A stretch of DNA of 64,000 nucleotides from assembly GCA_030141605.1 (NCBI GenBank), contig JAQGDQ010000579.1, positions 1 through 64,000 of the forward strand. Direction: 5' to 3'. Shown one piece after another: positions 32,664-45,377 of the stretch. The notes beneath the pieces were generated by a model. That model was not told where the DNA came from. It ran no database searches and saw nothing but the letters and a program-made list of their open reading frames with translations. A program made the translations under genes and the position numbers. The DNA is from Tubiluchus corallicola. Taxonomy: Eukaryota > Priapulida > Priapulimorpha > Priapulimorphida > Tubiluchidae. Each line of letters starts with the position of its first letter. The first letter of the stretch is position 1.

Positions 32664-33277
32664 TTAAAGGAAGACAGGATGATTTTTCATATACTACCCC
32701 CTATTTTCAAGTTAGAAAAAAGTAAACATTTTAACACAACTAATACTGTAAAAGCGTTTCGGATAAATAATGAATTAAAAACTTAATTAACGGCGGGCGC
32801 GCCCAGCTATTGGTGGCATCACAAACTAACATAATTTTCAAAAGCAAAAACATTCCATGAGCGTGTTACACATGTTTGCGAAAGCGAAAATTTAAGTACA
32901 GTGCTACTGAAGGATATTCAGTGTGTTGTACTAAAACTAGGTTTTAAGATAAAAATTCAAATTTCAAGTTTACCGCTACACTCACGCATGAGCTGCCGAA
33001 CGTTCATCACAAACTAACACATCTGAACTGAGAGGTACTGTAGTTGTTTTTTATGTAATGCGTTTCTGAAATGCAGGCGCCAGTGCCCGTCTAAGTAGCA
33101 AAGGGCGAAATGCGTGTAACAGTGAAGAATTAGTAGCGCGAACGTGAAATTGCATTTGTGTGGTAATATTTCTTTCACGTAAGTCATTTTCGAAAAAAAT
33201 AGTACGTTACCTTTCAACATTTTAAAGAGTAGATTGTTTCGGCCTACAGTTTAAGATTTGGTCCGGTTTTGCTTTAA
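32664..33277 (-). mobile_element. family A MITE, full length, reverse (614 bp)
   Basis: Both ends survive: TTAAAGGAAGACAGGATGAT on the left and the reverse complement of TTAAAGCAAAACCGGACC on the right. Confidence 0.85.
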
Positions 33278-33315
33278 TTGAACGAAGAATATAGGACAAA
33301 AACGTCTTTACAAAA

Positions 33316-33380
33316 TTAAAGGAAGACTGGACGATTGTTTAGACTCAATCTCATTTAATTTACTGTCCAAAATTACGTAA
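33316..33380 (-). mobile_element. family D MITE end fragment
   Basis: TTAAAGGAAGACTGGACGAT followed by TTAATTTACTGTCCAAAAT matches the right end of the copy at 37380-37920. Confidence 0.7.
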
Positions 33381-34569
33381 GACATTTTTTTGCAGATACT
33401 CGTTTCATTCTAGATGTCGTGATGGTTTTCAACTCTCAGTTTCCGACTGCAAGACAAGCTAATAAATGTAACAGCATCAGTAACTTTTATAATACCATTA
33501 TGCAAATGAGGTGCAGATGTTGCATTATTGACCAGTCTTAACAACACGTCGGTTTTATGGACACAATAGGACGCTGCGATGAGTTGCAGGATGCGGTTGT
33601 CAAGACAACAGAGAAATTCACAGAATTCCACAGTTTGAAACTTAACGAGTTTTAAAATCGATTCAAGCACGTCGACAATCGGTAAACATTTTAAAATCAC
33701 AGGAAAGACTGATATTAACCTTGATTCCCAATACTTGTAATAAAGTAAATAACCAAAGCGATGCTATTACAGCCAATTAAACATAAATGATGATGTACGT
33801 ACTCCTGTAGTTTCTAAGATTTCCCCTATTGTGCCTGGCAGCAGAATCAGAAACAACCAAACAGGCAAGAATGAAAGTAGCAGTGAAATTGAGTGACTTG
33901 AAGAAAAACCAAGAATTTGTTTTCACAAATGACAAAAATATAAACTAACATTGACAAACCGCTACGCTAAGTGAAAATTGGGCACAGTCACGGACGTTGA
34001 ACGCCAGACGCTCAAAAAAGACGAAGAGATTCCAACGTTTGTTGCCAAAATGTTTGATTTGACCACCCATTGACAATATATACATTCTTTCTCACTTCCA
34101 GATGCTAGGCGTGGACGCCAGGCACTGGTCTGGTGTATCATTGGTTTTACTTATCACCTGTACCTGTCCACTTCTGTGTTTAAATGATTATCTGCCTACC
34201 ATAAGCAGATGTCATTTGACTTGCGTGTCATTTACTTTCATTATAATATTAATTACAGTAAGTCCTAAGTCTATTGCATTCCAGCAAACGCCGACGTTAA
34301 GTGAAACGTCGTTAAACGAAACCAAGACTTCCATAGAAAGTAATGTAAAAGAATTAGGATGCGTTCCAGAGGCAAAAATCAATGCTTCTTAAATCATATA
34401 AATTAAACTTTCGATGAGTTTTACTCATGTTTCTACTGATTAATTTTTTCGTGCTTGCTTGAAACCTCCTTTATATCTAACTTACCTAGCTAGCGGCTTC
34501 TCTTTAGTTGACCTTCAAGTCTAGGCTGTGGTACAATTGATAATACAATACAATGGGTTAATATATATA

Positions 34570-34600
<31 letters not shown>

Positions 34601-34926
34601 ATATAATATATATAAATAGGTAATTAGGCAGCAATGTTAGTAATATATCTTTAATTTCATTGAGAGTGAAGCCGGGAATTTCTACTTCGTTTAACGTTGC
34701 CTATAATTAAGTACTAAACCAGTTTTTGATTCTAAACCAGTAAGCTTTTAATACTGGCTTCAAACCGCGTTGAGAGCGATTAACACAGCGAAGCTGGGAC
34801 GCCTAAGTGAGACGTTAAATTACTACTTATGGTAGCTTACCTTGCACATCCTATAGCCCTAAAAACTCCGTTTTCAAACGAAAGCCCGACTTTAATATTT
34901 TAATTTGAACAACTAGGTGATTCGAT
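33381..34926. other. intronic sequence; TA-rich microsatellite at 34558-34616
   Basis: Frames at 33410-33700 (minus) and 34102-34392 (plus) lack domains. The second starts with a hydrophobic stretch that could imitate a signal peptide. No splice partners were found. Confidence 0.4.
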
Positions 34927-35452
34927 TTAAAGGAAAGGTTCAAGCCTTCTGGGAAGTTAGGTTTATTTCAATTTTCACAAAAAATGTTACTACGATTTAG
35001 TAATACTATCTCACTTTAAAGTCGCGATCATTTCACGCTTGAGCGCTCCCAGTTTGAACATCGTTCATCGACTGAAGAAATGCACTGTACACTGCCAGTC
35101 GACACCAAAATTTTAATGTGAGTTCTTATAAAGAATTAGAAAGCTAATTTTGTGATATTTTTGCACGCACGTTACACAAGTTGCAGAAGTTTGAATTAGT
35201 TTAAGCGGCGCGCGCGCACCTACGCCGCAACGCACTTACATAAAAAAGTCGCAAAGCTCACCACTTACGTCACAATTTCACGTGATTGATGGCTACCACG
35301 GTTTGTGGTGAAGTGATGGGTAGCACCTAAAAATTGCTACACATCATTAATATAAATCAACTTTATGCTTTATAGACAGTTTTGTCACATTAAGTTTAAC
35401 TGACAACAGTAAAATAAACCTGACTCGCTAAGTGATTTCTCTTTTCCTTTAA
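34927..35452 (+). mobile_element. family C MITE, full length (526 bp)
   Basis: Starts TTAAAGGAAAGGTTCAAGCC and ends CTTTTCCTTTAA. Internal TTTAAAGTCGCGATCATTTC is shared with 20505-21034. Confidence 0.85.
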
Positions 35453-35464
35453 TCAAGTAAACTA

Positions 35465-36066
35465 AGGGGTAAAGCCTTGCACGAGGCCTGCACCGAGCAA
35501 GCAAGCAAGCGTTAAAGCCTTACACGAGGCCTGCACCTAGTAAGCAAGCAAGCATGGCAAGCGTTAAAGCCTTACACGAGGCCAGCACCAAGCAAGCATC
35601 ACAAGCGTTAAAGCCTTACACGAGGCCTGCACCAAGCAAGCATCACAAGGGTTAAAGCCTTACACGAGGCCTGCACCAAGTAAGCAAGCAAGCATGGCAA
35701 GGGTTAAACCCTTACACGAGGCCTGCACCAAGTAAGCAAGGAAGCATGGCAAGAGTTAAAGGCTTGCACGAGGCCTGCACCAAGCAAGCAAGTAAGCAAG
35801 CAAGCATGGCAAGCGTTAAAGCCTTACACGAGGCCTGCACCAAGTAAGCAAGCAAGCATGGCAAGGGTTAAAGCCTTGCACGAGGCCTGCACCAAGCAAG
35901 CAAGCAAGCATGGCAAGCGTTAAAGCCTTACACGAGGCCTGCACCAAGTAAGCAAGCAAGCATGGCAAGCGTTAAAGCCTTACACGAGGCCTGCACCAAG
36001 TAAGCAAACAAACATGGCAAGCGTTAAAGCCTTACACGAGGCCTGCACTAAGTAAGCAAGCAAGCA
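35465..36066. repeat. about 52-bp minisatellite, 12 copies
   Basis: The core GCCTTACACGAGGCCTGCAC alternates with AAGCAAGCAAGCATGGCAAG of variable length; units range from about 40 to 60 bp. Confidence 0.96.
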
Positions 36067-36356
36067 TTTTCGATCAATTAAGCTAACAGTAGAAGAGTTA
36101 GCTTGCCGCTTGCCCTAAAGCTAATATCAAGTTTCCAATACACACGAGCGAGTTGTTGTAAACTCATTACGTACATGATTATTTCCAGCCCGGCTCTCAT
36201 ATAAACCAGCAGGAGATGAAACTTCACACCCGGTGATCACTCAGCAGGCAGCAGCAGCAGACTCATAAAACTTAATGTACCTGCACTAAGCAAACTTCAA
36301 AATCAAAATAAAATCGAACAGCAGGAAAGCAGCGATCTATTAAATCCATCACTAGA
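36067..36356. other. intronic spacer
   Basis: No feature recognised. Confidence 0.45.
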
Positions 36357-37056
36357 TTAATGGACAAGAAAAGGGATACATAAAGTAGGTTTCAGAAAAA
36401 TCCTTTTTAAAAGATTATATTACTTTATAGCAGCTTTATGCGTATATTGTACTCACGTTGAAAGAACTTTTTGTTTGTTTTCATTTTAAATCTGCCGCAA
36501 TAGTGTTCCAACCAAGCCATTACATGTACATGACGTCATATACGCACAACGTAAATCAGGAGAAGAAAAAGAAATGTTAAACTGTGTCCCAAAAAACTTT
36601 ACGTGCAAAGTTATATTACTTAGCATTTTGCTTACCTGCTTGAAAGACTTAGATAACTACAAAGATAAATAATTACTTATTTAAAATGTTTTCACCAATT
36701 GGTAAAATGTCGTTGACTCACCTCCAGGGTGCACCACTCACTAACCAAAAACGTATTTTAATTACTTACAGTAATGATGCAGTAATTTAAAATTTTACTT
36801 AGTTAGCGATGTGTGCACTACGAATGCCCTGATTACTTTTTCAAACTTTACTCGGTGTTATCTAAAATTGTTTCAAACGACTTATCGTCAAAATGGCTGT
36901 ATCTAACAGTCATCGCGGGAGTTTAAATTCACAGGTTTTATACAGCATTACTGCCAACGCAACCCCTGTATGCAAAAAGGTAGTACGTACGTGGCATAAA
37001 ATTTCAAGACGAATTTTTTAAGCTTGATGAAAAGCGGTGGTTTTCTTTTGCTTCAA
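36357..37056 (+). mobile_element. family B MITE
   Basis: Starts TTAATGGACAAGAAAAGGG with one mismatch in the TTAAAGG end. Blocks AAAGTAGGTTTCAGAAAAAT and GGTGCACCACTCACTAACCA are shared. The right end is decayed. Confidence 0.8.
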
Positions 37057-37379
37057 GTCATCATTCTAAACTTTTTTGTGGTCTAAATCTAAGATAACTT
37101 TCAAAAAGTAAAATAAACACTACTTAGAACACTTGCGTAGTCATTGTTCATTGGAGCAAACCAAAGCAGTGAAAAGTGTGTTGTTCACATACAAGTACGA
37201 GCGTAAGATAGACGTATTGAAACTGCTGATATTGAACATGCAGGATGCCTAAAAAGCCAACATGGCCGAAAATATTTTTCTTCGCTAATTTTTTTCAGCT
37301 TCTTGGACATTGTTGAATCTCGCTATGAATGTCAGGTGAAAGAAAGAGAGCTATTCCTTCCAACAGTGCAGTATTCTGG

Positions 37380-37920
37380 TTAAAGGAAAACCGGATGATT
37401 GTGTAAACATTATTTCAAGACAAAAAATGTTCTAAAATATTGAAAACTACAATAATTCTTTTTAAATCAAAGCTTAGATTAAATAATGATTACCCCGGAT
37501 ATTCAAATATTCAAAGCTACGCATGGCTCAGTGAATCTACTAAGATTGGTAAAGGCGCTTTTTTGTCACATTCGCATGGCCGAGAAATAGAAGGCGCTAC
37601 CGTGATAACTATAATCATGAACTGCAGTGTTAGTTTGTGACGTCATATGACGTACAGCCCATTTTCGTGACATCACGCGTTTAAGCATTAACACTTACGC
37701 AAACGTGCTTGGCGCACAAGGGAAGATGCCTGCCATTGTACAAACTGTGGCTAGTTTCTGACGTAAGCAATAGCTGTGTTCGGTTGCCGTTAACGAACTT
37801 TCTATGCTGAAGATTCAAATAAAAGAAACAATCACTAACTTTTATAGGAAAGAAAATGTATATTTTGGACAGTAAATTAAAATGAGTTTGAGTTTAAACG
37901 ATCATCCGGTTTTCCTTTAA
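37380..37920. mobile_element. family D MITE, full length (541 bp), about 28-bp terminal inverted repeats
   Basis: The left end TTAAAGGAAAACCGGATGAT matches the reverse complement of the right end exactly over 20 bp, and further with few mismatches. This is the best-preserved TTAAAGG pair in the window. Internal frames have no transposase similarity that I can see. Confidence 0.92.
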
Positions 37921-38244
37921 CATAATGATTGCCGCCACCTAGGCAGTTGTATTTAAAATAATGATCTTTATACTCCTACTGATAAACAAAATGTACAGAC
38001 CTGCGATTTTTTTTATAAACGTGGCTTCACAGTGGTATTAATTGTAATTAGCACTAGTTTATAAGAACTAGATGGCTTCTCAAACGTTATTAATACGCTA
38101 CAAGCAGTTGGTTACACTATAACAGCATCCTGAGATGTTTGTACAGTGTAGATATAACACACCACAAACAGTGATGATCTGAAACATTTGTGCACTTAAC
38201 ACACCACGGGTAATAAACCTTTTCACTGTTTCGTTTTACGCACG

Positions 38245-38600
38245 CGCAGGTGCTGTAGGTCAGAGGTTAAGTGTACCACAGCAACGCGTCTTAACTACAA
38301 CCGTCACGTGATATGTTGGTAAAGCAAAGCTTGCCACATCAGTTCAGTAACTTCGGTTGTTTTACGTGTACTTTACTTAGTTATGCATTAGTCTATGCGT
38401 AGAGTGATTTACTAGCAGGATCTGGCTTGAGAACAAGAAAAAATGAACTAGGTAAGGTTCTAGCTAGCTGTTAAAATCTGTTACTATTACAACAGCTTGT
38501 GTAGCGAGGCGTTGCCGAGTATACACAAATGCATTGTCTGGTACACTTAACCTTTCACCTTTTCACGATCATCATCAATCGCTGGAACTGCAAAAAGGCT
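38245..38600 (-). mobile_element. family E repeat, second full copy
   Basis: Reverse complement of 7128-7490 over nearly its whole length. It ends in CGATCATCATCAATCGCTGG on this strand. Confidence 0.75.
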
Positions 38601-38745
38601 TACTGTGAAACAAAATCGCATAAAGCACAATGGAATCAACGCTGTAAACACGAAATTCAGTAGTTTAAACGTAGAACTTGAATCCAAACATTAAACCAGA
38701 TCAGCATGAAACTCACCGGTAACAAACAATCTATGTCTGCCAACT

Positions 38746-38747
<2 letters not shown>

Positions 38748-38819
<72 letters not shown>

Positions 38820-38972
38820 AATCTCCCCCCTCTCTCTCTCCTCTCAATCTCTCTCTCTCTTTCTCTCTCTCTCTCCCCCCTCTCTCTCTCTCTCTGTCTC
38901 TCTATCCTCGCAATCTCTCTCTCCTCTCAATCTCTCCCCCTCTCTCTCCTCTCAATCTCCCCCCTCTCTCGC
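38748..38972. repeat. (TC)n microsatellite with CCCCCC and CAATC interruptions
   Basis: More than 200 bp of nearly pure polypyrimidine on the plus strand (polypurine on the transcribed minus strand). Confidence 0.97.
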
Positions 38973-40439
38973 TCTTTTGCTGCAAAAACTAGAAATCTTA
39001 CAAAATTATCGATTAACTTGCCACTGACTCAGAGATTTGGCTTTAATTTAGATCTACATTTATTTGTTCAATCCTGGCATTTTTAAGCTGCTATCTGAGT
39101 TTATTTAGGCCTATGATGACAGATAAACTTTAGACGCTTAGAACAGCAATCACACTATACAATTCACGATCAATGAACGGTGACATTTAGTCGTAATGTT
39201 AAAAGGCTATTAAACGGTCTCTCATTCTCACTTTGACAAAATGCCTGTAGGCATTTTTCCTGCGTAGTAAACTGTAGTACCTATAGACGAGTATATAATA
39301 TACATCCCTTGGCCACGTACAACATACAATAATGGATGAATGAGGAACTCTAAGGATATGTAAATTATATATGCAATAGTACACACCACTCATGTTCTTT
39401 GTTTCGTGCAGGCTCTCTAGGCAGAATAAGCTTGTGAGCTCAACACGCTAAATTCCTTGCGATAATTCCTGTTAAATTCTGCTGGGAAACACGATACGAA
39501 AGTCGTATATAAACTGTGTAATATCATTGGGCTATGTAATCACTTATTTTTAAACCTATAAATTAGCTCATTTGGTTTAGAAACTTTAAATGATTTGTAG
39601 CAATTTGCAATATTTCGTTGACTGCATCTGTGTCGTTTTACGGTTTAGTGTTTGAAAGTGCCTTCATTTTTCCTTTATGAAATTGTAACGTATTTCGTAA
39701 TATTATCTTACGTATATGGCGCTAATAAACTTATACTTTCGAGAACTTATAAAACTACGTTCTAGCTTTGAGGTTGCAAACCAAAAATACAGTTTATAGG
39801 CTAATGAAGTCTGAGCATCACCAATCTATAAACATTAAGTGTTTTTCAAGTTGCAACACAGATCAATGAGACCATTGTAAAAATCGTTTCTGATAGGATT
39901 ATGAAGTACAAAAAAAAACCATGGATTCTTTTTTCTCTCTGGAAACTAAGTGTTGTTGAAACTTGTTTGCAATCCATTTTCACGTTCGAGAGTTACAAGC
40001 GAGTTAATGAAGGGAACAGCTGAATGCATTAGAAGCCTGCTTGCCCATAAATGTCAAAATGATTAGTGTTAAACGTCATAAAACATTAACCATGATCTAG
40101 CCTAGGGCACACACATAGTATTTCAAAAGAAATGTAAGTTGAAAACTTGAAAGAGAGATTGAGATTCACATACTGCTACAGAAAATAAATAAAATCACTA
40201 CACATGTATTGTACGTAACCTACAAGCAGATTGCACAAACAACGGAAGCACACAGAGGAAAATATTTTATGTTCTTGTCCTTTAACTAGGTAAATAAGAG
40301 CAAGTTATGCTGATGTTGATTTTAGTACTGCTGCACATGTGATAGGAACCAAGAACACTCGTAAAAATTTGTTTTGATGTTTTAAACACGTACGCTTAAA
40401 GAATATTCGCCATTTTGTTGGTAGTAAGACGTCAAGTTG
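38973..40439. other. intronic sequence without recognised features
   Basis: AT-rich; a 64-codon minus frame (39199-39393) lacks support. Confidence 0.45.
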
Positions 40440-40628
40440 AGTTTGTTTATATATGTATATACAAGGAACATTATATTTTTTCTATAGTTTCTTATTGTAT
40501 TGTACTAATTCATAAGAACTTTGTTGTCTTTTGGCGGGCACGTGTACAGTTTAATGTTTAGTTTTGATGCCTAATTTTTGTGAATGTCGAATTTATTTGG
40601 CCTTTTGACAATAAATTACTACTACTAC
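40440..40628 (+). mobile_element. LINE 3' end candidate with AATAAA and (TAC)n tail
   Basis: GACAATAAATTACTACTACT combines a polyadenylation-like signal with a short 3-bp tail. This is usual for CR1/L2-group 3' ends. No coding part is attached. Confidence 0.4.
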
Positions 40629-41839
40629 TTTGCTTTGTCACTATATAGTTGAATAGCAACGAATTACAAGTTGCACACAAAACACTCAGTTTTTCAAAAT
40701 TACGCAACGAAAGTTATTTACATAACGAATCCAGGTAAATAATGCAGCGAAAAAAGGCACAGGAAAAAACAAATAACAATATCCCCTAGTCTAAAGTAAT
40801 TGTGACTTTTTTCTGTCGCTTTTTCTATCCAAAATTGTAACTTTTTTTCTTGTAACTCTATTACCGGTCACCTACATGGTTTGGAAAAAATGGTCACCTC
40901 ACACACACCGATGTGGTTTGGAAAAAAGGAATCAGCAATTAATCGGCGAATGTTTGAAATTAAGCCCCGTTGATGCACCTTTACGAAGCCCGTGCATGCA
41001 AGATCTGCTATGAAGCAGCTAACATAGCATATCCGTTTTGTATATTGGCTAATAAATCTCAATTTCTCTAACAAATGGTCTACAGTTCTGCTTTCTGCCA
41101 ATAAAGTTGAACTGTAATATTGTTGCTTATCGTTTCTATTATTGATGGGAGGCAAGGATTCGAAGTAATACGACATTTATCGATTGTTTTGAAAAAGCGT
41201 TTTTAAGACATGATGAACAGTATACTCATGTAATGCAATGACCACATCATTGAAAATGAGGCCAGATGAGTGACAACCTATTTTAAATACTAATCATTAG
41301 ATTCTTCATTTAAATACCTAAAATAACTATCAGGAGCGATTTTGTAATATTTGTTTTATTAAAATTGTTTTGTTTTGTCTGCAGTGTCAGTATATCTGCA
41401 CTGCTTTACAGTCGGTACTGCCAAGGCTGATTACAAGGAAGGCAGCAATTCCATCAATACGTTGAATTTTTCTGTTAACAAGATTCACGCTTAACAGGTC
41501 TTCTATACGCGAGCAGCGATGCAGGTAAATGGCTTCTTTCACTTCTTTCATTAAACCTCCAAGGTTTCCCATATCAGTCATTATTCCGAGGAAGCCGTTT
41601 GGCTGAAATTTTTTTTAATTGCAACTTTCCCGTATGACCATTGACCACAAGGAAAACTCAGACAGATATATCATCAAATTCGCGTCCCGTTCGCCTCAGA
41701 CACCTCAAATGCTTTGTGGGATGCAACTTTTCAAAATTTCAGCAGTGAGTAAGCAATATACATGTAACGTTGTGGAATAACGGCTGACTATTAAGAATAC
41801 ATGCACAAAACAGTACATCCACGTCTAATACATCAACTT
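40629..41839. other. intronic sequence without recognised features
   Basis: Minus frames at 40868-41176 and 41387-41581 lack recognisable domains or splice context. Confidence 0.4.
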
Positions 41840-42351
41840 GAAGCACAAAAAACACTCTTCATAAATAATGCCGCTTAGAAAACTCGTCTTGAAGCTCTAA
41901 ATCACCCACATGCTGTCTTAATTGCATACAGAGCTTGCGTTAGCAGTAACGCTGTCTAAAACTTGTAGCTCCCGCGATGACCATTATGTGCAGCCATTTT
42001 AAAGGTAAGTCATTTGAAAAAAGTTCAAATAACAAGATAACAATGCGTAAAGTTTGAAAAATAACCAGAGCATTAGTAACACAATCTTCGCTGACTATGC
42101 AAAAGCATAAATTACCTTATATTTCCAATGAAATCAATAATATGTTATTAGATGAATCACTGGTGCACACTGGGATGGCGGTGCAGTACCGTTTTACCAA
42201 GTGACGCGAATGTTTTGAATTACTGAGAATTTTCTTTTCCAATTACACAAGTTTTTCAAACAGGTAAGCGTAATTACGGCAACGCTAAGTAGTATAACTT
42301 TGTATGGAAAGTTCTTTGGGAGATAATTTAAAACTTCCTATTCCTGCCCTT
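41840..42351 (-). mobile_element. family B MITE, reverse
   Basis: AAACACTCTTCATAAATAAT at the left and CTTCCTATTCCTGCCCTTCAA at the right, with CACATGCTGTCTTAATTGCA inside. Confidence 0.75.
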
Positions 42352-43035
42352 CAAAATACAGCATCGTTGCTTCTCTAATCTCTAACTAAAGAAATGACAT
42401 GGTCGCTGTGAAGGAAACTGTAGCCAAACATCAACAAATTACTTCTACAGTGCACAAAGCTAAAAGTTATTTTATTCATACATGAGTGGTTTCTTTCAAA
42501 GGTTACTCCACACTCAGGTAGATATATCAACACCAGGACTGTCAGAAAACGAAAAGGTATTTCATTTTATTGGGCGAACTCGTTAATGTCTACAAATACA
42601 TAAAGGAAAAATAGGAGTCATAAAGGAATAAACTTCTATATTAACCAGGCGTGCGATAGTTTTGGCGACATTACCGCTAGGCTGATCAATCGCCAGTGAG
42701 CCATCTACCGTCATCGTCATATATCATTGTTAAATTACTTTAAAAACGCTTTAATACTTTGACATTCTCAAGATACACGTAATAACGTTATCACTTCAAT
42801 GAAACTCAATGAACGAGCAGACGATTCACCTGCGGAGAGACGGCAAGGCGTCTGTTTTACATCCGACATTTGATGATGACACAGCTATATGGCACTTGAG
42901 AAATTTTACTGTAGAACACCTGCTTGCTAAAATGGCTTCACCTATAACGGCTTCACCATCAAATTTTAATTAGTGATCAGCGAATTTCTAATGCAAGTTC
43001 TAGAATTTCAATGCTAAACCTAGGGTAACTATCTG
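42352..43035. other. intronic spacer
   Basis: No feature recognised. Confidence 0.45.
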
Positions 43036-43652
43036 GTGGTGGAAGTCTATCGCAATTCTTTACATCATTTATTATTTGAATGTACATTAGAAAACCAAGC
43101 CAAGAGAAATGATTTTATTAGCACTTTGCCTACGTTAGATTCGGACTATGTTTTCTTTAGCCGGGTTAATAATAATGCTATAAATGCTTTTGCAAATCTT
43201 ATCTCGGATGAATTCCTATCGTCTTTCGCCCGTATATAAACAGTCTGTTAGTGATGAAATTTTACAACTCTCGTCGTGTTTTCTATATGCTGTTTTGTTT
43301 TTATGATTATGTGAATTTACATTAGACTTGGTAATTGTGTTTATTATAATTGTACTCGCTGTTTTTCATTGTGTAAAATGCGTGTAAATTTTGTTACTAT
43401 GTATTAAAATATGTTCGTTATCTTTTACTATGTATGTATGTAGTATTGGATTATAATTTGTAACCATGTCTATTGTATATGATCGTTGTCGTTCAATGTG
43501 TCTCATGCGTTGGATTCTAAATTATATATATATGTGAATAGATTTAATACATTGTAAATGCTTTTGGAAATTTTAAACTTATCCCTACAAATAGAGGGAA
43601 TGTATTCTGTACATAGTTTCTAAAAATAAAGAATTATAATAATAATAATAAT
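43036..43652 (+). mobile_element. 5'-truncated LINE: last 67 codons of ORF2, 3' UTR and (TAA)n tail
   Basis: The frame 43036-43239 contains HHLLFECTLENQAKRNDF. This resembles the H...C...R..F module at the C-terminus of non-LTR retrotransposon ORF2 proteins. A UTR of about 400 bp follows, then AATAAA and an AATAATAATAAT tail. The 5' part is absent, as expected for abortive target-primed reverse transcription. Confidence 0.65.
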
Positions 43653-43729
43653 TAGAAGCATGATGAAAATACATATCAAAAATAGCAAAATTAGTGGACT
43701 TGGGCCTAAACTTTTTTCGATTACAGTTT

Positions 43730-44320
43730 TTCCTCTTAAAACAAAGCCGGGACCAATGCCAAACTGTAGGTCAAAACAAACTACTCTTTAAAATATTGAA
43801 AGGAGACATACTGTTTTAGAGAATCACCCATATGAAATAATAGTTACCGCAGATCCCTAATCTCGCCTTCGCTCCGTTCTTCGTTGTTATTTGCATTTCG
43901 CCGTTTGTTAATTAGAAGAGCACTAGCGGCCACATTTCGCAAGTGTGTTGCATGAAAAACAGGTGCTGTACCTCTCAGTCCAGACCTGTTAGTTCGTGAC
44001 GAGCTAGACACGTTCGACAGCTCTTCAAATTTGCCGTGTTTTGTCTATCACACTGAACGTTGCACAGTAGCATAGTACTTCAATTTTGGATTTCACAAAT
44101 ACATGCAACACGCTCCTAGAATGTCTTTTGTTGCTGCTGCTGAAAATTGCGTTCGTTTGTGACGTCATCAGTAGCTGAGCCCGCCCGCCGCTAATTGAGT
44201 TTTTAACCTATTATTTATTTATTAGAAACACTTTGGCATTATTATAGCTATTAAAATGTATACATTTTACTGTACTTCAAAATGGGGCAGGATATGAAAA
44301 ATCGTCCTTTTTTGCTTTAA
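43730..44320 (+). mobile_element. family A MITE
   Basis: Starts TTAAAACAAAGCCGGGACCA, then ACTACTCTTTAAAATATTGA, and ends TTTTGCTTTAA. Confidence 0.8.
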
Positions 44321-44805
44321 CATATTGATATTAACAATATCACACATTTACCCAAAAGTCGTTACTTACATACTAAATAGTGGGCAAGTTTTTATTCCAC
44401 GCGAAAGCCTGGACAGCCATCCTCTCTAAACGCGGGTGGCTTCTCGACAAAAGTAACAACTCTGTCGACGAATTACTTATCTAGTTACCAGCTGGTTATG
44501 TTTGTAAACAATCGTAGAAGACATGTAAACAAGAAGCGGCATTCGTACACACGTCTACCCTCGGAAAAACACAGCTGCTCATAAACTCTTGGACACAGAG
44601 ATAGCAGCCGCAGCTTGTAGTATAGTAATAAAAGACAGCATACAGCAATTCCATGATCAACTATGACGCCAACGCCAACCGTGACCTAAACCTTGCAACA
44701 GTTATAGCTGGTTTCATTTTCAATAAATGCTTTAGTGTTATTATTTCACGAGTAAAGAACTGATTGCAAGGCTCGACATTTTCTAGTTTTTCCAGAGTGA
44801 AAAAT
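44321..44805. other. intronic spacer
   Basis: No feature recognised. Confidence 0.45.
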
Positions 44806-45377
44806 TTAAAGGAAAACCGAACCCAATGTTAAACTGTAAATCAAAACAATCTCATCTTTAAAATATTGAAAGGTATTGTCAATTTTGTCAAAAATGACTT
44901 ACGTGAAAGAATTATTACCACACAAATGCAATTTCGCGTTCCCGCCACTAGTTCTTCACTGTATAACACATTGCACAAAAAACAGGTGCTGTACCTCTTA
45001 GTTCAGACGTATTAGTTTCTCACGAACTGCACACGTTCGACAGCTCATGCGTGAGTACAGCGGTAAATCTGAAATTCGAACTTTTATCTTAAAACTTGCC
45101 TAGCTTTAGTACAACACACTGAATATCTTACAGTAGCGCTGTACTTCGATTTTCGCTTTCGCAAACACGTGCAACACGCTCGTGGAATGTTTTCATGTTG
45201 AAAATTATGTTAGTTTGTGATGTCATTAATAGTTAGGCTCGCCCGCCGTTAATTAATTTTTAATCTATTATTAAACTATCAGAAACGCTTTTGCAGTATT
45301 ATAAGTGTTCAAATGTGTACTTTTAACCATATTTAAAAATGGGGCAGTGTATGAAAAATCATCCTGTCTTCCTTTAA
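44806..45377 (+). mobile_element. family A MITE, full length (572 bp)
   Basis: TTAAAGGAAAACCGAACCCA on the left and ATCCTGTCTTCCTTTAA on the right; both TTAA edges are intact. Confidence 0.88.

Noticed and set aside
34102-34392. 96-codon plus frame with a hydrophobic N-terminus
   Set aside because: Tempting as a small secreted protein, but no domain, no splice partners and no neighbouring gene structure support it.
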